Origin: Phyllobacterium endophyticum
Lineage (GTDB): Bacteria > Pseudomonadota > Alphaproteobacteria > Rhizobiales > Rhizobiaceae
DNA: 64,000 bases
Assembly (NCBI RefSeq): GCF_003010935.1
Contig: NZ_PGGN01000002.1
Span: 558,001 to 622,000, forward strand
Direction: 5' to 3'
Numbering within the stretch: the stretch's first letter is position 1; each line of letters starts with the position of its first letter. Both the position numbers and the translations under genes were made by a program. This document shows, piece by piece, positions 17,953-28,512 of the stretch. The notes beneath the pieces are model-generated. The model did no database searches. It was not told the DNA's origin and worked only from the letters and a program-made list of their open reading frames with translations.

Positions 17953-18161
17953 GCTGCTCTCCCGCCGGAGTTTGTCGAAAACTCCGTCCAGCAGAGGCTT
18001 TTATCATCCGCGCACTTGCCTTTGCCGCAATTATCCATTAACAGCCGCTTCATTCCACACACGGGATTTGGGTTGATATCGGGAGAAATCCGATATGGCC
18101 TCCGGTGGCGGGTTTCCCGCCTCTTCCCGTGGAGGTTAAACCGGAAAAGGAAATTAACGAG
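17953..18161 (+). promoter_or_regulatory. rpsB promoter and leader region
   Basis: The region between the vapBC remnant and rpsB holds a hairpin GGAGTTT-GTCG-AAACTCC (about 17968-17986, one A left over in the loop), further dyads such as GATATCGG/CCGATAT and GGCGGG/CCCGCC, and GGAGG 25-30 bases before the start. Ribosomal protein S2 controls its own operon in other bacteria through a leader RNA, so a structured leader is expected here. The exact structure is not proven. Confidence 0.35.
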
Positions 18162-18968
18162 ATGGCATTGCCTGATTTCAGCATGCGTCAGCTCCTTGAA
18201 GCTGGCGTTCACTTCGGCCACCAGACACATCGCTGGAACCCGAAAATGGCACCATATATCTATGGTTCCCGCAACAATATCCACATTCTCGACCTGGCCC
18301 AGACCTATCCGCTGCTTCATACAGCGCTGAAGAAGGTCTCGGACACCGTTGCTCGTGGCGGCCGCGTTCTGTTCGTAGGGACCAAGCGCCAGGCTTCGGA
18401 CATCATTGCAGACGCCGCAACGCGTTCGGCCCAGTATTACGTCAATGCCCGCTGGCTTGGCGGCATGATGACCAACTGGAAGACGATTTCGAATTCCATT
18501 CAGCGTTTGCGCAAGCTCGACGAACTTCTTGCGGGCGAAGCACATGGCTTTACCAAGAAGGAACGCCTGAACCTCGACCGCGAGCGCGAAAAGCTGAACC
18601 GTGCACTTGGCGGCATCAAGAACATGGGCTCCGTTCCGGACCTCATCTTCATCATCGATACCAACAAGGAAGCCATTGCCATTCAGGAAGCCAAGCGTCT
18701 TGGTATCCCGGTCGTCGCTGTTATCGATTCCAATTGCGACCCGGACCAGATCGATTTTCCGATCCCAGGCAATGACGATGCTTCCCGCGCGATCTCGCTT
18801 TATTGCGACCTGATCGCCAAGGCAGCACTCGACGGCATCCTGCGCCAGCAGGGCTCGCTCGGCATCGACATCGGTGCACAGGAAGAAGCGCCAGCCGAGC
18901 CAGCTCTCGAAGCCCCGGTTGAGGCTTCCGCAGAAGCTCCTGCACAGGAAGGTGAAGCCTCCGCTTGA
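18162..18968 (+). CDS. rpsB: 30S ribosomal protein S2
   Basis: The start at ATG 18162 gives the canonical [20 protein letters not shown]. Further family motifs are [49 protein letters not shown] and [14 protein letters not shown], then [13 protein letters not shown]. At 268 residues it is slightly longer than usual because the last 30 residues form an Ala/Glu/Pro-rich acidic tail. tsf follows after 117 bases that contain two further small hairpins, the usual rpsB-tsf arrangement. Confidence 0.98.
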   Translation: MALPDFSMRQLLEAGVHFGHQTHRWNPKMAPYIYGSRNNIHILDLAQTYPLLHTALKKVSDTVARGGRVLFVGTKRQASDIIADAATRSAQYYVNARWLGGMMTNWKTISNSIQRLRKLDELLAGEAHGFTKKERLNLDREREKLNRALGGIKNMGSVPDLIFIIDTNKEAIAIQEAKRLGIPVVAVIDSNCDPDQIDFPIPGNDDASRAISLYCDLIAKAALDGILRQQGSLGIDIGAQEEAPAEPALEAPVEASAEAPAQEGEASA

Positions 18969-19085
18969 GGCTTCATACACCCGTCTTGCCGGGTGATTAA
19001 AATTGATTCGATTGGCGCATAACGCGCCGCAAAGTTGGCATGCTGGTTCTCCAGTATGCCTTCGCTTTGAGAAGAGGCGACTAGA

Positions 19086-20009
19086 ATGAGCATTACTGCA
19101 GCACAGGTAAAAGAACTTCGCGAAATAAGCGGCGCCGGCATGATGGACTGCAAGGCAGCCCTGACCGAGACCAATGGCGACATGGAAGCGGCTGTCGATT
19201 GGCTGCGTGCCAAGGGCATTTCCAAGGCTGACAAGAAGGCTGGCCGCACGGCAGCCGAAGGTCTTGTCGGCGTGGCATCGAACGGCACGAAGGCAGTCGT
19301 CGTCGAGGTCAATTCCGAGACGGATTTCGTGGCCCGCAATGACGCATTTCAGGAGATCGTTCGCAACGTAGCCAACATAGCACTGACGACTGACGGCTCG
19401 ACTGCCGCCGTTGCAGGCGCAACTTATCCTTCGTCCGGCAAATCCGTTGTCGACACGATCAAGGATGCCGTGGGCACCATCGGGGAAAACCTTTCGTTCC
19501 GCCGCTCGGCTGCACTCACGGTCAATGGGGGTGTCGTTGCAACATACATTCACAACGCTGTTTCCGATGGTCTTGGAAAGCTCGGCGTTCTGGTAGCGAT
19601 CGAAACCGCGGGCAACGCGGATATCGCCCAGGCTTTCGGTCGTCAGGTAGCGATGCACGTCGCTGCGACCAATCCGCTTGCTTTGACTGCTGCCGAGGTC
19701 GACCCGGCCGCTGTCGAGCGTGAAAAGGCGGTATTCACCGAGTCTGCCCGCCAGTCCGGCAAGCCTGAAAACATCATCGAAAAGATGGTGGAAGGCCGCC
19801 TGCGCAAATTCTACGAGGAGGTTGTGCTTCTCTCGCAGGCTTTCGTCATCAATCCTGACCTGACTGTCGAGGCTGCTCTCAAAGAAGCGGAAAAGACCAT
19901 CGGCGCACCAGCCAAGATCACGGCTTTTGTCCGTTTTGCTCTTGGCGAAGGCATCGAGAAAGAAGAGACCGATTTTGCAGCGGAAGTAGCCGCGGCTGTG
20001 AAGAAGTAA
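19086..20009 (+). CDS. tsf: Translation elongation factor Ts
   Basis: A 307-residue guanine-nucleotide exchange factor for EF-Tu. The N-terminal UBA-like domain [20 protein letters not shown] and the hallmark [20 protein letters not shown] are intact, followed by [14 protein letters not shown], which contacts the EF-Tu nucleotide pocket, and the coiled-coil dimerisation part. It is second in the rpsB-tsf-pyrH-frr cluster. Confidence 0.98.
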   Translation: MSITAAQVKELREISGAGMMDCKAALTETNGDMEAAVDWLRAKGISKADKKAGRTAAEGLVGVASNGTKAVVVEVNSETDFVARNDAFQEIVRNVANIALTTDGSTAAVAGATYPSSGKSVVDTIKDAVGTIGENLSFRRSAALTVNGGVVATYIHNAVSDGLGKLGVLVAIETAGNADIAQAFGRQVAMHVAATNPLALTAAEVDPAAVEREKAVFTESARQSGKPENIIEKMVEGRLRKFYEEVVLLSQAFVINPDLTVEAALKEAEKTIGAPAKITAFVRFALGEGIEKEETDFAAEVAAAVKK

Positions 20010-20028
20010 TCTTAGAAGACTGAAATCA

Positions 20029-20058
20029 AAGGGCATCGCGTGACAACGCGATGCCCTT
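20029..20058 (+). terminator. Perfect 12-bp hairpin between tsf and pyrH
   Basis: AAGGGCATCGCG and CGCGATGCCCTT are exact complements around TGACAA. No T run follows, so it is either a weak or partial terminator, or an mRNA-processing or stability element that sets expression of pyrH below that of tsf. Confidence 0.6.
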
Positions 20059-20096
20059 CGTGTATCCGGAATTCGAAACGACGTTGAGGAAGGTCC

Positions 20097-20819
20097 ATGG
20101 CTGGTACGGCAGTTTACAAACGCGTTGTGCTTAAAGCCTCGGGAGAAGCTCTCATGGGCGAACAGGGCTTCGGCATTGACGTTGCCGTCGCCGACCGGAT
20201 CGCTAGTGATATCGCGGAAGCTCGTGCCCTTGACGTACAAGTTGGCGTTGTAATTGGCGGCGGCAATATATTCCGCGGCGTTGCGGTGGCCTCCAAAGGC
20301 GGCGACCGCGTGACCGGCGATCACATGGGCATGTTGGCGACCGTGATCAACTCCCTGGCTTTGCGTACATCTTTGGTCAAGATCGGCATTGACACCGTTG
20401 TGCTTTCAGCGGTCGCAATGCCGGAGTTCTGCGAGACGTTTTCACAACGTCTGGCGACCCAGTACATGGATATGGGCAAGGTTGTTATCTTTGCCGGCGG
20501 TACGGGCAACCCGTTTTTCACCACAGATTCCGCGGCGGCTTTGCGGGCGGCGGAGATAGGTGCGGACGCGCTTTTCAAGGGTACCCAGGTCGACGGCATT
20601 TATTCGGCTGATCCTAAAAAAGACCCAAATGCCGTGCGGTTTGATCGTCTGACCCATAAGGATGTTCTCGATCGCGGGCTCGCAGTGATGGATACAACCG
20701 CCGTCGCACTTGCACGTGAAAATAATATCCCAATAATCGTATATTCGATCCACGAAAAAGGTGGATTTGCGGAAGTGTTGCAAGGCAGGGGGCGCGCGAC
20801 GGTCGTTTCGGACCGCTGA
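20097..20819 (+). CDS. pyrH: Uridylate kinase (UMP kinase)
   Basis: A 240-residue hexameric kinase of the amino-acid-kinase fold that makes UDP from UMP. Motifs are RVVLKASGEALMG with the phosphate-binding lysine and glycines, VGVVIGGGNIFRG, ATVINSLALR and FFTTDSAAALRAAEIGADAL. It lies between tsf and frr as in most proteobacteria. The 87-base gap before it contains the strong hairpin described separately. Confidence 0.98.
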   Translation: MAGTAVYKRVVLKASGEALMGEQGFGIDVAVADRIASDIAEARALDVQVGVVIGGGNIFRGVAVASKGGDRVTGDHMGMLATVINSLALRTSLVKIGIDTVVLSAVAMPEFCETFSQRLATQYMDMGKVVIFAGGTGNPFFTTDSAAALRAAEIGADALFKGTQVDGIYSADPKKDPNAVRFDRLTHKDVLDRGLAVMDTTAVALARENNIPIIVYSIHEKGGFAEVLQGRGRATVVSDR

Positions 20820-20864
20820 CCGTTCCGTCTGAAACAATCCGCCAAGAATAAAGGAGCATTGAGC

Positions 20865-21425
20865 ATGAGTGACGCACTTGATCTGAACGACCTTAAACGG
20901 CGCATGGACGGTGCCATACAGGCGTTGAAACACGATCTCGGCGGGCTGCGTACGGGACGGGCGTCCGTAAGTCTGCTGGAGCCCATCACGGTTGAAGCTT
21001 ATGGTTCGCAGATGCCTCTCAACCAGGTTGCCAATATCACCGTGCCCGAGGCACGCATGCTTTCGGTGTCGGTATGGGACAAGTCGATGGTGGGCAAGGT
21101 GGAGCGTGCCATCCGCGAATCCGGCCTTGGCCTCAATCCAATCACAGACGGCAACAACCTGCGCATTCCATTGCCGGAACTCAACGAACAGCGCCGCAAG
21201 GAACTGGTCAAGATCGCCCATCAATATGTCGAGCACGCAAAGGTCGCAGCGCGCCATGTGCGTCGCGACGGCATGGATGAGTTGAAGAAGCTCGAGAAGG
21301 ACGGCGACATCAGCCAGGACGATAACCGTGTCCTTTCTGAAAAAGTTCAAAAGCTGACAGATGACACTATCGCAGAAATGGATAAGGTCGTTGCTGTCAA
21401 AGAAGCGGAAATCATGCAGGTTTGA
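20865..21425 (+). CDS. frr: Ribosome recycling factor
   Basis: A 186-residue protein that splits post-termination ribosomes together with EF-G. The start is ATG at 20865, with AAGGAG eight bases upstream; a TTG six bases earlier is less likely. Family motifs are [20 protein letters not shown], the [16 protein letters not shown] block, [17 protein letters not shown] and the C-terminal helix [17 protein letters not shown]. The length is standard. Confidence 0.98.
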   Translation: MSDALDLNDLKRRMDGAIQALKHDLGGLRTGRASVSLLEPITVEAYGSQMPLNQVANITVPEARMLSVSVWDKSMVGKVERAIRESGLGLNPITDGNNLRIPLPELNEQRRKELVKIAHQYVEHAKVAARHVRRDGMDELKKLEKDGDISQDDNRVLSEKVQKLTDDTIAEMDKVVAVKEAEIMQV

Positions 21426-21577
21426 AGAGCCATGGGATCGGCTGGATCTGTGCATCCTAGGGGTTTTCAAGCGTCCGTTGCTCCGGATATCGCAAACCAA
21501 GCCAGTTGATGCACAGGACCAATCTCCCAGCATCAAGCCGGTGCTAGCCTAAAACTATCCACAGGAGGTCGAAGCAA

Positions 21578-22297
21578 ATGTCCCATCCGCGCCACATTGC
21601 CATCATCATGGATGGAAATGGCCGTTGGGCAAAGGCGAGGGGATTGCCCCGAACGGCCGGCCACAAGGCGGGCGTCGACTCTTTGCGGGAGACCATCCGT
21701 GCCGCCGGCAAGATGGACATACCGTTTTTGACGCTGTTTGCCTTTTCCTCCGAAAACTGGTCGCGACCGCGGTCGGAAGTCTCCGATCTGATGGGCCTGT
21801 TGAAACTTTTCATCCGGCGTGACCTGGCCGACTTGCACCGCGAAAATGTGAGGGTGAGGATTATTGGGGAACGCGAAGGATTGGCCAAGGATATCCGCGG
21901 ACTTCTTGAGGAGGCGGAAGCGCTGACCAAGGGAAATTCCGGCCTTACCCTGGTCATTGCCTTCAACTATGGCTCACGCAATGAAATAACGCGGGCCGTC
22001 CAGCGTTTGATTGCGGACGTGGCATCGGGGGCTCTTAACGAGGGCGATGTGACTCCGGAGGCCATTTCGGCACGGCTGGATACTGCTGATATTCCGGACC
22101 CCGATATGATCATCCGCACGAGCGGCGAAATGCGGCTTTCCAACTTCCTCCTCTGGCAAGCGGCCTACTCCGAATTCATGTTCATGCCATGCTACTGGCC
22201 GGATTTCCGGCCGTCTCACCTCATCGAGGCGATAGAGACTTTTCAGATGCGTGAGCGGCGCTTCGGCGGCGTGACGGCGCAGGAAATCGCCCTGTGA
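21578..22297 (+). CDS. uppS: Isoprenyl transferase (undecaprenyl diphosphate synthase)
   Basis: A 239-residue cis-prenyltransferase that builds the C55 lipid carrier for peptidoglycan and O-antigen. Motif [21 protein letters not shown] holds the catalytic Asp. [11 protein letters not shown] and, near the end, [20 protein letters not shown] and [12 protein letters not shown] complete the signature. Its stop overlaps the GTG start of cdsA by four bases, so the two are coupled. Confidence 0.98.
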   Translation: MSHPRHIAIIMDGNGRWAKARGLPRTAGHKAGVDSLRETIRAAGKMDIPFLTLFAFSSENWSRPRSEVSDLMGLLKLFIRRDLADLHRENVRVRIIGEREGLAKDIRGLLEEAEALTKGNSGLTLVIAFNYGSRNEITRAVQRLIADVASGALNEGDVTPEAISARLDTADIPDPDMIIRTSGEMRLSNFLLWQAAYSEFMFMPCYWPDFRPSHLIEAIETFQMRERRFGGVTAQEIAL

Positions 22298-23115
22298 CCT
22301 TTGATGGTCTTTCCAATCTCCAAAAACGCATTCTGAGCGCGGTCGTTCTTGTCGCACTTGCCGTTGTACTCACTGCGCTGGGCGGGTTAGCATTCGGTAT
22401 TCTCGCTTGCGCGATCGGCCTGAGCGTATTCTATGAGTGGCAACTCATGACATTGGCGCGCTCCACGCCGACGACCCGCGGCCTCGCCTGGGCATTCCTC
22501 ATCGGTATGATGGCCGTTCTTCTCTTCACACAACACGTGATGACGATGATAGGCGTTCTCTTTGCGGGCGCAGCACTTGTCGCGGTAATAGGGGGAAGGA
22601 GAAATGGCTATTGGCCGGCGTTCGGCCTGATTTATGCAGGTTTTCCATCCATCGCTTTGACATTGCTGCGCGGCGACACCGGCGACGGCTTTGCCGCGAT
22701 CCTTTTTCTTTTTGCGGTCGTCTGGGCAACTGACATTTTTGCATATTTCAATGGGCGCGCACTCGGCGGCCCGAAACTTGCTCCTCGATTTTCACCCAAC
22801 AAGACCTGGTCAGGAGCAATTGGCGGCGCCGCGGCGGGCGTTGCGGCCGGGGTGGGCATTGCCGCGTTCATGACGCCTACCGGCGGGGTGCCTGTTCCAC
22901 TGATCGCTCTTTTGCTGTCGATCATTGCGCAGATTGGCGATCTGGGAGAATCCTGGGTGAAACGCCGATTCGGGGTAAAGGACTCCAGCAGGCTCATTCC
23001 CGGTCACGGTGGCGTGATGGACCGGGTTGATGGGCTTGTAGCTGCTGCAGCATTGCTATACGTCATCGGAGCAATTCTGGTGGCACCAGAAACGCCATAC
23101 GACATTCTTTTCTAA
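22294..23115 (+). CDS. cdsA: Phosphatidate cytidylyltransferase
   Basis: A 273-residue inner-membrane enzyme that makes CDP-diacylglycerol from phosphatidic acid and CTP, the branch point of phospholipid synthesis. It has about seven hydrophobic helices, [15 protein letters not shown], and the C-terminal signature [20 protein letters not shown] followed by RVDGL. It starts at GTG 22294 inside the uppS stop. Confidence 0.96.
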   Translation: MTFDGLSNLQKRILSAVVLVALAVVLTALGGLAFGILACAIGLSVFYEWQLMTLARSTPTTRGLAWAFLIGMMAVLLFTQHVMTMIGVLFAGAALVAVIGGRRNGYWPAFGLIYAGFPSIALTLLRGDTGDGFAAILFLFAVVWATDIFAYFNGRALGGPKLAPRFSPNKTWSGAIGGAAAGVAAGVGIAAFMTPTGGVPVPLIALLLSIIAQIGDLGESWVKRRFGVKDSSRLIPGHGGVMDRVDGLVAAAALLYVIGAILVAPETPYDILF

Positions 23116-23174
23116 GCGGCCGAACGTTTGGGCCCATCGGGCCAATTGATTGTGGTGCAGGCCCGGAGGACACA

Positions 23175-24314
23175 TTGACAGAAACCTTGCATATTCTCTT
23201 CGGCACCCAAAGCGTGTTGATTGGTACGATACTGCCATTCCTGATCGTGCTCACAGTCGTCGTCTTCGTTCACGAGATGGGGCACTATCTGGTTGGGCGC
23301 TGGTGCGGTATCGGTGTCCAGGCGTTCTCGGTCGGCTTTGGACCGGAACTCATCGGCTTCAATGATCGCAGAGGCACCCGCTGGAAGCTCTCGGCAATTC
23401 CACTTGGTGGATACGTCAAATTCGCGGGCGACGAGGGCGTATCCAGTTCAGTCGGAACGCCGGCCGCGGCAATGAGTCCAGAAGAGCGGGCCGTTGCCTT
23501 CCACACGCAACCCGTATGGAAGCGTGCTGCAACCGTCTTTGCCGGTCCTGCATTCAACATATTGCTGACGGTAGCCATATTTTCGGTATTCTTCTCTCTC
23601 TACGGCAAGATGGTTGCTGATCCCATGGTGGCGGAGGTCCGTCCCGGCGGTCCCGCGGCAATTGCGGGTTTTCAGCCCGGCGACCGCTTCATCAGCGTGG
23701 ACGGGGACAAGGTCGAAACCTTTGCAGACGTTCAGCGTCATGTCTCGGCACGGGCCGGTGATTCTCTGAATTTCGTGGTGGAACGCAAAGGCCAGGAGAT
23801 CCAACTGACAGCCACTCCCGAACTGATCGAGCAAAAGGATCCGTTGGGAAATACAATCAAGACCGCGGTGATTGGCGTCGTCAACAATCAGGAGTTGGGC
23901 AATTTCAGGCGGATCAGCTACGGTCCTGTCGAATCAGTGGTGCAAGCAGTACAAGAAAGTGGATTTATCATCGCCCGCACAGGCCAATTCTTCAGCAGGT
24001 TCTTTGCGGGGCGTGAAGACAAGTGCCAGCTGGGCGGTCCGGTGAAGATCGCTACGATGGCAGGTCAGGCAGCGAGCCAGGGTGTGGACTGGCTGATCCA
24101 GCTGACAGCGATGCTGTCCATCGGAATAGGTTTGCTCAACCTCTTTCCATTGCCGCCGCTGGACGGCGGTCATTTGGTGTTTTATGCCGCTGAAGCTGTC
24201 ATCGGCAGGCCGGTCAGGCCAGCTGTCCAGGAGATATTCTTTCGTGCGGGTTTCCTGCTAGTGCTTGGATTCATGGGGTTTGTTATATTCAACGACCTTT
24301 TCGCCTGCAGGTAG
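23175..24314 (+). CDS. rseP: RIP metalloprotease RseP (site-2 protease)
   Basis: A 379-residue intramembrane zinc protease. The zinc motif HEMGH lies in helix 1 (VVVFVHEMGHYLVGRWCG), one PDZ domain is seen around PGGPAAIAGFQPGDRFISVD, and the third active-site element is LLNLFPLPPLDGGHL. RseP cuts membrane anchors such as anti-sigma factors and cleared signal peptides. The start is TTG at 23175, supported by GGAGGA six bases upstream. Its place between cdsA and bamA is the standard envelope cluster. Confidence 0.96.
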   Translation: MTETLHILFGTQSVLIGTILPFLIVLTVVVFVHEMGHYLVGRWCGIGVQAFSVGFGPELIGFNDRRGTRWKLSAIPLGGYVKFAGDEGVSSSVGTPAAAMSPEERAVAFHTQPVWKRAATVFAGPAFNILLTVAIFSVFFSLYGKMVADPMVAEVRPGGPAAIAGFQPGDRFISVDGDKVETFADVQRHVSARAGDSLNFVVERKGQEIQLTATPELIEQKDPLGNTIKTAVIGVVNNQELGNFRRISYGPVESVVQAVQESGFIIARTGQFFSRFFAGREDKCQLGGPVKIATMAGQAASQGVDWLIQLTAMLSIGIGLLNLFPLPPLDGGHLVFYAAEAVIGRPVRPAVQEIFFRAGFLLVLGFMGFVIFNDLFACR

Positions 24315-24366
24315 CAAACATTAAATATTGATGAAAATTCGAGGCATTGGCTGGCAAAGCGAGATG

Positions 24367-24432
24367 ATCTGTTTACTATAAGCTCGGAATGGCGTGGCAG
24401 GGATGCCACGCTTTGTTGTGAAGTAAACAGAT
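24367..24432 (+). terminator. Nested inverted repeats upstream of bamA
   Basis: An outer perfect 10-base pair of arms, ATCTGTTTAC (24367-24376) and GTAAACAGAT (24423-24432), encloses an inner perfect hairpin GCGTGGCA-GGGA-TGCCACGC (24392-24411) followed by TTTGTTG. The inner part can act as a terminator after rseP. The outer pair could fold as a cruciform or long stem, or be an operator for bamA. Confidence 0.55.
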
Positions 24433-24545
24433 TTTAACCGTAAGCCTTGCGTGTATGTAAAAACCGGCTATGACGGTGTGCGAGTGTAAGTGCTTAGTCC
24501 GGGATCTCGCCCGGGGACAACGAGAAACGAAGGTTCAGAAGGCCT

Positions 24546-26918
24546 ATGGCGGCAAGTTCAAAATTCGTTGGTGCAGCGTCGGCGCTCGCCATATCAGCGG
24601 CTCTGGTGAGTTCCGGTGCAATCGTATCCATGGTAGCCGGTATATCAGCAGCCCATGCAGCAACGGTAAGCCGCATTGAAGTACGTGGTAACACACGCGT
24701 GGATGCTCAGACGGTACGCGATAACCTGGGTATCACCCCAGGCAAGCCTTTCTCCAATGCAGATATCGATGCGGCTACAAAGCGCCTGTTCGGCACGGGG
24801 CTTTTCAGCGACGTACGTATTAGCCAGTCGGGAGGCGCGCTGATTGTTCAGGTCAATGAACATCAGGTCGTTAACCAGGTTATTTTCCAGGGCAACAAGA
24901 AGATCAAGGATCCTGCGCTGCAGAACGCAGTACAGTTGAAGCCGCGCGCTGCTTTCGACCAGGCAACGCTCGATGCCGACGTCGAGGCCGTACGCGCCGC
25001 ATACCGCAACGTGGGCCGCAGCGACGCGACGGTGAATGGCCGTACGATGGATCTGGGTGAAGGACGCGTCAACGTCGTTTTCGAGATCAACGAAGGCGAT
25101 CGCACCAAGATCGCCAAGATCAATTTCGTCGGCAACCAGGCTTTCGGCAACCGGCGCCTGAGCGACGTCATCTCGACCAAGAAATCCAATCCGCTTTCCT
25201 GGCTTACACGCAATGACGTGTACAGCGAGGATCGTCTGCGCGCCGACGAGGAAGCCCTCCGCCGGTTCTATTATAATCGCGGTTACGCGGATTTCCGCGT
25301 CGTTTCCTCGACGGCTGAACTCGATCCCGCAACGAATGATTATACGATCACAATTACGGTGGAAGAAGGCGAGAAGTACAAGTTCGGCGGCGTGCAGATC
25401 GAAAGTTCGGTTGAGGGCGTAGATACATCGCAGCTGAACGGTCTCGTCGAGACGCGAGAAGGCGACACATACAACGCCAAGGAAGTCGAAGATTCAATTA
25501 TCAAGGTCTCCGAGAAGGTTGCCGGCCAGGGATATGCGTTTGCGAAGGTTGAGCCGCGCGGCGACCGTAACTTTGAGAACCACACGATTTCTGTGACATA
25601 TGCGATCGATCAGGGCCCACGCGCCTATGTCGAGCGCATTGAAATTCGCGGTAACGAGAAGACACGTGACTTCGTTATCCGTCGCGAGTTCGATGTCAGT
25701 GAAGGCGACGCTTTCAACCAGGTTCTGATCCAGCGTGCCAAGCGCCGGCTTGAGGCTCTGCAATTCTTCCAGACAGTCAACATTTCAACGGCACCTGGCT
25801 CGCAGCCGGACCAGGTTGTCCTGGTCGTGGATGTCATCGAAAAGTCGACCGGTGAGTTCTCCATCGGCGGCGGCTATACGACCGGCGGCGAGAATCCTGG
25901 CCCTACTGTTGAAGCCTCGATCACCGAGCGCAACTTCCTTGGTCGCGGCCAATACGTGCGTATCGCTGCTGGTGGCGGTCTCGATAACAACCGCTCGTAC
26001 TCGCTGTCATTCACCGAGCCATATTTCCTCGGGCAGCGCATTGCGGCCGGTTTCGATATCTACAAGCGCCAGTCCGGCGTGAGCGACAAATACGAAACAG
26101 ACCTGACTGGCGGCACAATCCGCTTCGGGCTGCCGATTACCGACGACTTGACTGCCGGCGTTGCTTACAATCTCACGCAGGAAGAGTATGAGATTGATGG
26201 CGAAGCGTTGAATCCCGATGGCACGCCAGATCTCAGCGAGATATCGCAAGCCTTCTTCGATGCAGCACAAGAGAGTCCCTGGATCAAATCGTCAGTTAGC
26301 TGGTCACTGACCTATGACACAATCGACGACAAGAAGAACCCGCACGATGGTATCTATGCAAGGTTCAATCAGGAATATGCCGGTCTTGGCGGTGATGCGA
26401 ACTTCCTGAAGACCACATTCAGGGGTCAGTACTACAAGACCCTTTCGGATGAGATGGACATCGTGGGTCTGGTTGGTGTCGGCGCCGGCTATATAGCCGG
26501 ATTTGGTGACGAGGATTTGCGCGTGTTTGACCTCTTCAAGAACAACAGCGAAATGATCCGCGGTTTCAAGTACGCCGGAATCGGTCCTCGGGACTTGAGT
26601 GTCAACGATGATGATGGCAGTTTCCTTGGTGGTACGACCTATTTTAGCGGATCGGTCGAAACGCAATTCCCGATGCCAGTAGTTCCAGAGAGCATTGGTA
26701 TTCGCGGCGCCTTGTTTGCGGACGCGGCTACATTGTATGGAAACGAGTTGCCGGAAGCTGAAGGCTCGACGGAAATGGAATGGCGTGCATCGGTCGGTGC
26801 CAGTATCATGTGGGCATCGCCATTCGGTCCATTGCGCTTCGATTATGCTGTGCCGGTCAAGAAGGTTGAAGGCGATCAGGTCCAGAATTTCAACTTCGGC
26901 ATGTCGAGCAAGTTCTGA
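24546..26918 (+). CDS. bamA: Outer membrane protein assembly factor BamA
   Basis: A 790-residue Omp85 protein that folds and inserts beta-barrel proteins. A signal peptide covers about the first 38 residues, ending AAHA. Five POTRA domains follow (first begins VSRIEVRGNTRVDAQTV, a later one YVERIEIRGNEKTRDFVIRR). The C-terminal barrel starts near GEFSIGGGYTTGGENPGP and ends FNFGMSSKF, with the terminal aromatic residue typical of outer-membrane barrels. RGFKYAGIGPRDL is the loop-6 (V/I)RG(F/Y) motif. lpxD follows after 52 bases, without an skp gene between. Confidence 0.97.
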   Translation: MAASSKFVGAASALAISAALVSSGAIVSMVAGISAAHAATVSRIEVRGNTRVDAQTVRDNLGITPGKPFSNADIDAATKRLFGTGLFSDVRISQSGGALIVQVNEHQVVNQVIFQGNKKIKDPALQNAVQLKPRAAFDQATLDADVEAVRAAYRNVGRSDATVNGRTMDLGEGRVNVVFEINEGDRTKIAKINFVGNQAFGNRRLSDVISTKKSNPLSWLTRNDVYSEDRLRADEEALRRFYYNRGYADFRVVSSTAELDPATNDYTITITVEEGEKYKFGGVQIESSVEGVDTSQLNGLVETREGDTYNAKEVEDSIIKVSEKVAGQGYAFAKVEPRGDRNFENHTISVTYAIDQGPRAYVERIEIRGNEKTRDFVIRREFDVSEGDAFNQVLIQRAKRRLEALQFFQTVNISTAPGSQPDQVVLVVDVIEKSTGEFSIGGGYTTGGENPGPTVEASITERNFLGRGQYVRIAAGGGLDNNRSYSLSFTEPYFLGQRIAAGFDIYKRQSGVSDKYETDLTGGTIRFGLPITDDLTAGVAYNLTQEEYEIDGEALNPDGTPDLSEISQAFFDAAQESPWIKSSVSWSLTYDTIDDKKNPHDGIYARFNQEYAGLGGDANFLKTTFRGQYYKTLSDEMDIVGLVGVGAGYIAGFGDEDLRVFDLFKNNSEMIRGFKYAGIGPRDLSVNDDDGSFLGGTTYFSGSVETQFPMPVVPESIGIRGALFADAATLYGNELPEAEGSTEMEWRASVGASIMWASPFGPLRFDYAVPVKKVEGDQVQNFNFGMSSKF

Positions 26919-26970
26919 TAGATTGCTGACCTCCCGGGGGAGCAAGTTTCCCCGGGGGAGAAAGTAGCCG

Positions 26971-28026
26971 ATGGCCGATCCGATTTTTTACGAGCCACTG
27001 TTGAACGTGACTATTGGTCAGATCGCAGGTCTGACCAATGGCGTTCTCGTGGACAGCTCGCTGGCAAATCGACCGGTAAAGCGTCTGGCTTCACTCGCGG
27101 ATGCCGGGCCTGATGCTCTGGTCTTTATCGAGAACAAGAGACATGCAACGGATTTGGGCAGTCTCAAGGCTGCCGGGGTGTTGTGCACCGAAGAAATCAA
27201 ATCAAGTGTGCCTAAAAAGGTAGCCATCATTGTTACCCGGCACCCCCAGCAGGATTTCGCGGCGATCGGACGGGCGCTATACCCGAATGCTGTCAACGCT
27301 CATTTGTGGAGCGGTCAGGAAGGCATTTCGATCCACGCGATCGTCCACCCCTCCGCCGAGATCGAGAATGATGTCACGATAGAGCCCGGTGCCATCATCG
27401 GGAGCAACGTGTCGATTGGATCGGGAACGGTGATCGCCGCCAATGTTGTCATCGGCAACGGTTGCAAGCTTGGCCGCGATTGCTATGTCGCCCCGAGTTG
27501 CTCGATTCAATACGCATTTCTGGGTAATCGCGTCCTGCTGCATCCGGGTGTAAGAATTGGTCAGGATGGCTTTGGTTATGTTCCAGGCAAGGCAGGGCTC
27601 GAAAAGATGCCACAGCTCGGCAGAGTCATAATCCAGGACAATGTCGAAATTGGTGCCAATACGACTGTCGACCGCGGTGCTCTTGCGGATACCATTATCG
27701 GCGAGGGCACAAAGATCGATAATCTCGTGCAAATAGCGCACAATGTGCGTATAGGCCGCCATTGTGTCATCGCGGCGCAATGCGGCATTTCCGGAAGTGT
27801 CGTCCTTGGCGACATGACGAGGCTGGGTGGAAGCGTTGGAATCAAGGATCACGTCAGTGTTGGCTCACGCGTTGAGATTGCGGCAGCGAGCGGGGTGATG
27901 AACGATATACCCGACGGCGAAAGATGGGCCGGAGCGCCCGCGCAGCCGTTCAAGCAGTGGTTTCGCGAGATCGCGAGCGTGCGAGCGATGACGCGGACCA
28001 AGAAGGAGAGCGGGTCAGATGAGTGA
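26971..28026 (+). CDS. lpxD: UDP-3-O-acylglucosamine N-acyltransferase
   Basis: A 351-residue lipid A enzyme adding the second hydroxyacyl chain. After an N-terminal uridine-binding domain comes a left-handed beta helix made of hexapeptide repeats (for example [20 protein letters not shown]). The catalytic His lies in [20 protein letters not shown]. It overlaps fabZ by eight bases, part of a tightly packed lpxD-fabZ-lpxA-lpxI-lpxB operon. Confidence 0.97.
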   Translation: MADPIFYEPLLNVTIGQIAGLTNGVLVDSSLANRPVKRLASLADAGPDALVFIENKRHATDLGSLKAAGVLCTEEIKSSVPKKVAIIVTRHPQQDFAAIGRALYPNAVNAHLWSGQEGISIHAIVHPSAEIENDVTIEPGAIIGSNVSIGSGTVIAANVVIGNGCKLGRDCYVAPSCSIQYAFLGNRVLLHPGVRIGQDGFGYVPGKAGLEKMPQLGRVIIQDNVEIGANTTVDRGALADTIIGEGTKIDNLVQIAHNVRIGRHCVIAAQCGISGSVVLGDMTRLGGSVGIKDHVSVGSRVEIAAASGVMNDIPDGERWAGAPAQPFKQWFREIASVRAMTRTKKESGSDE

Positions 28027-28504
28027 CAATGTGAAAGCGGACAGGCTTGGAGTTGCGGATATCCAGAAACTTCTGGCGAATCTGCCACATCGTTATCCAT
28101 TTCTGCTGATTGACCGTATCGTCGATATCGACGGCGATGTATCAGCTACCGGTATCAAGAATGTCAGCATCAACGAGCCGCACTTCGCCGGTCATTTTCC
28201 CGAACTTCCTATCATGCCCGGCGTGTTGATTATTGAGGCCATGGCACAGACTGCGGGTGCAATCGTTCTCTTTCACAATGGCAGCGGCAAGCCTGGCAAG
28301 GTCTTCTTCATGACTATCGACAATGCCAAGTTCCGGAAACCCGTCGTTCCGGGGGACCAATTGAAGCTGCGTGTCACCAAGCTGAAACAACGCGGTAGCA
28401 TTCACAAATACGCCTGCATCGCCGAGGTTGACGGCGTCAAAGTCGCTGAGGCTGAAGTGGCCGCGATGGTCGGCTTCCCTGACGAAGACGAGACCGGAGC
28501 CTGA
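28019..28504 (+). CDS. fabZ: 3-hydroxyacyl-ACP dehydratase FabZ
   Basis: A 161-residue hot-dog-fold enzyme of fatty-acid synthesis. The active-site His is in [15 protein letters not shown] and the Glu in [14 protein letters not shown]. It competes with LpxA for hydroxyacyl-ACP, which explains its lasting place between lpxD and lpxA. Confidence 0.97.
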   Translation: MSDNVKADRLGVADIQKLLANLPHRYPFLLIDRIVDIDGDVSATGIKNVSINEPHFAGHFPELPIMPGVLIIEAMAQTAGAIVLFHNGSGKPGKVFFMTIDNAKFRKPVVPGDQLKLRVTKLKQRGSIHKYACIAEVDGVKVAEAEVAAMVGFPDEDETGA

Positions 28505-28512
28505 ACCCATCT

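Noticed and set aside
17949-20324. Long open frame of 791 codons on the minus strand
   Set aside because: It runs antisense across rpsB, tsf and the start of pyrH. Its translation is rich in Arg, Cys and His without domains, a shadow caused by codon bias of highly expressed genes.
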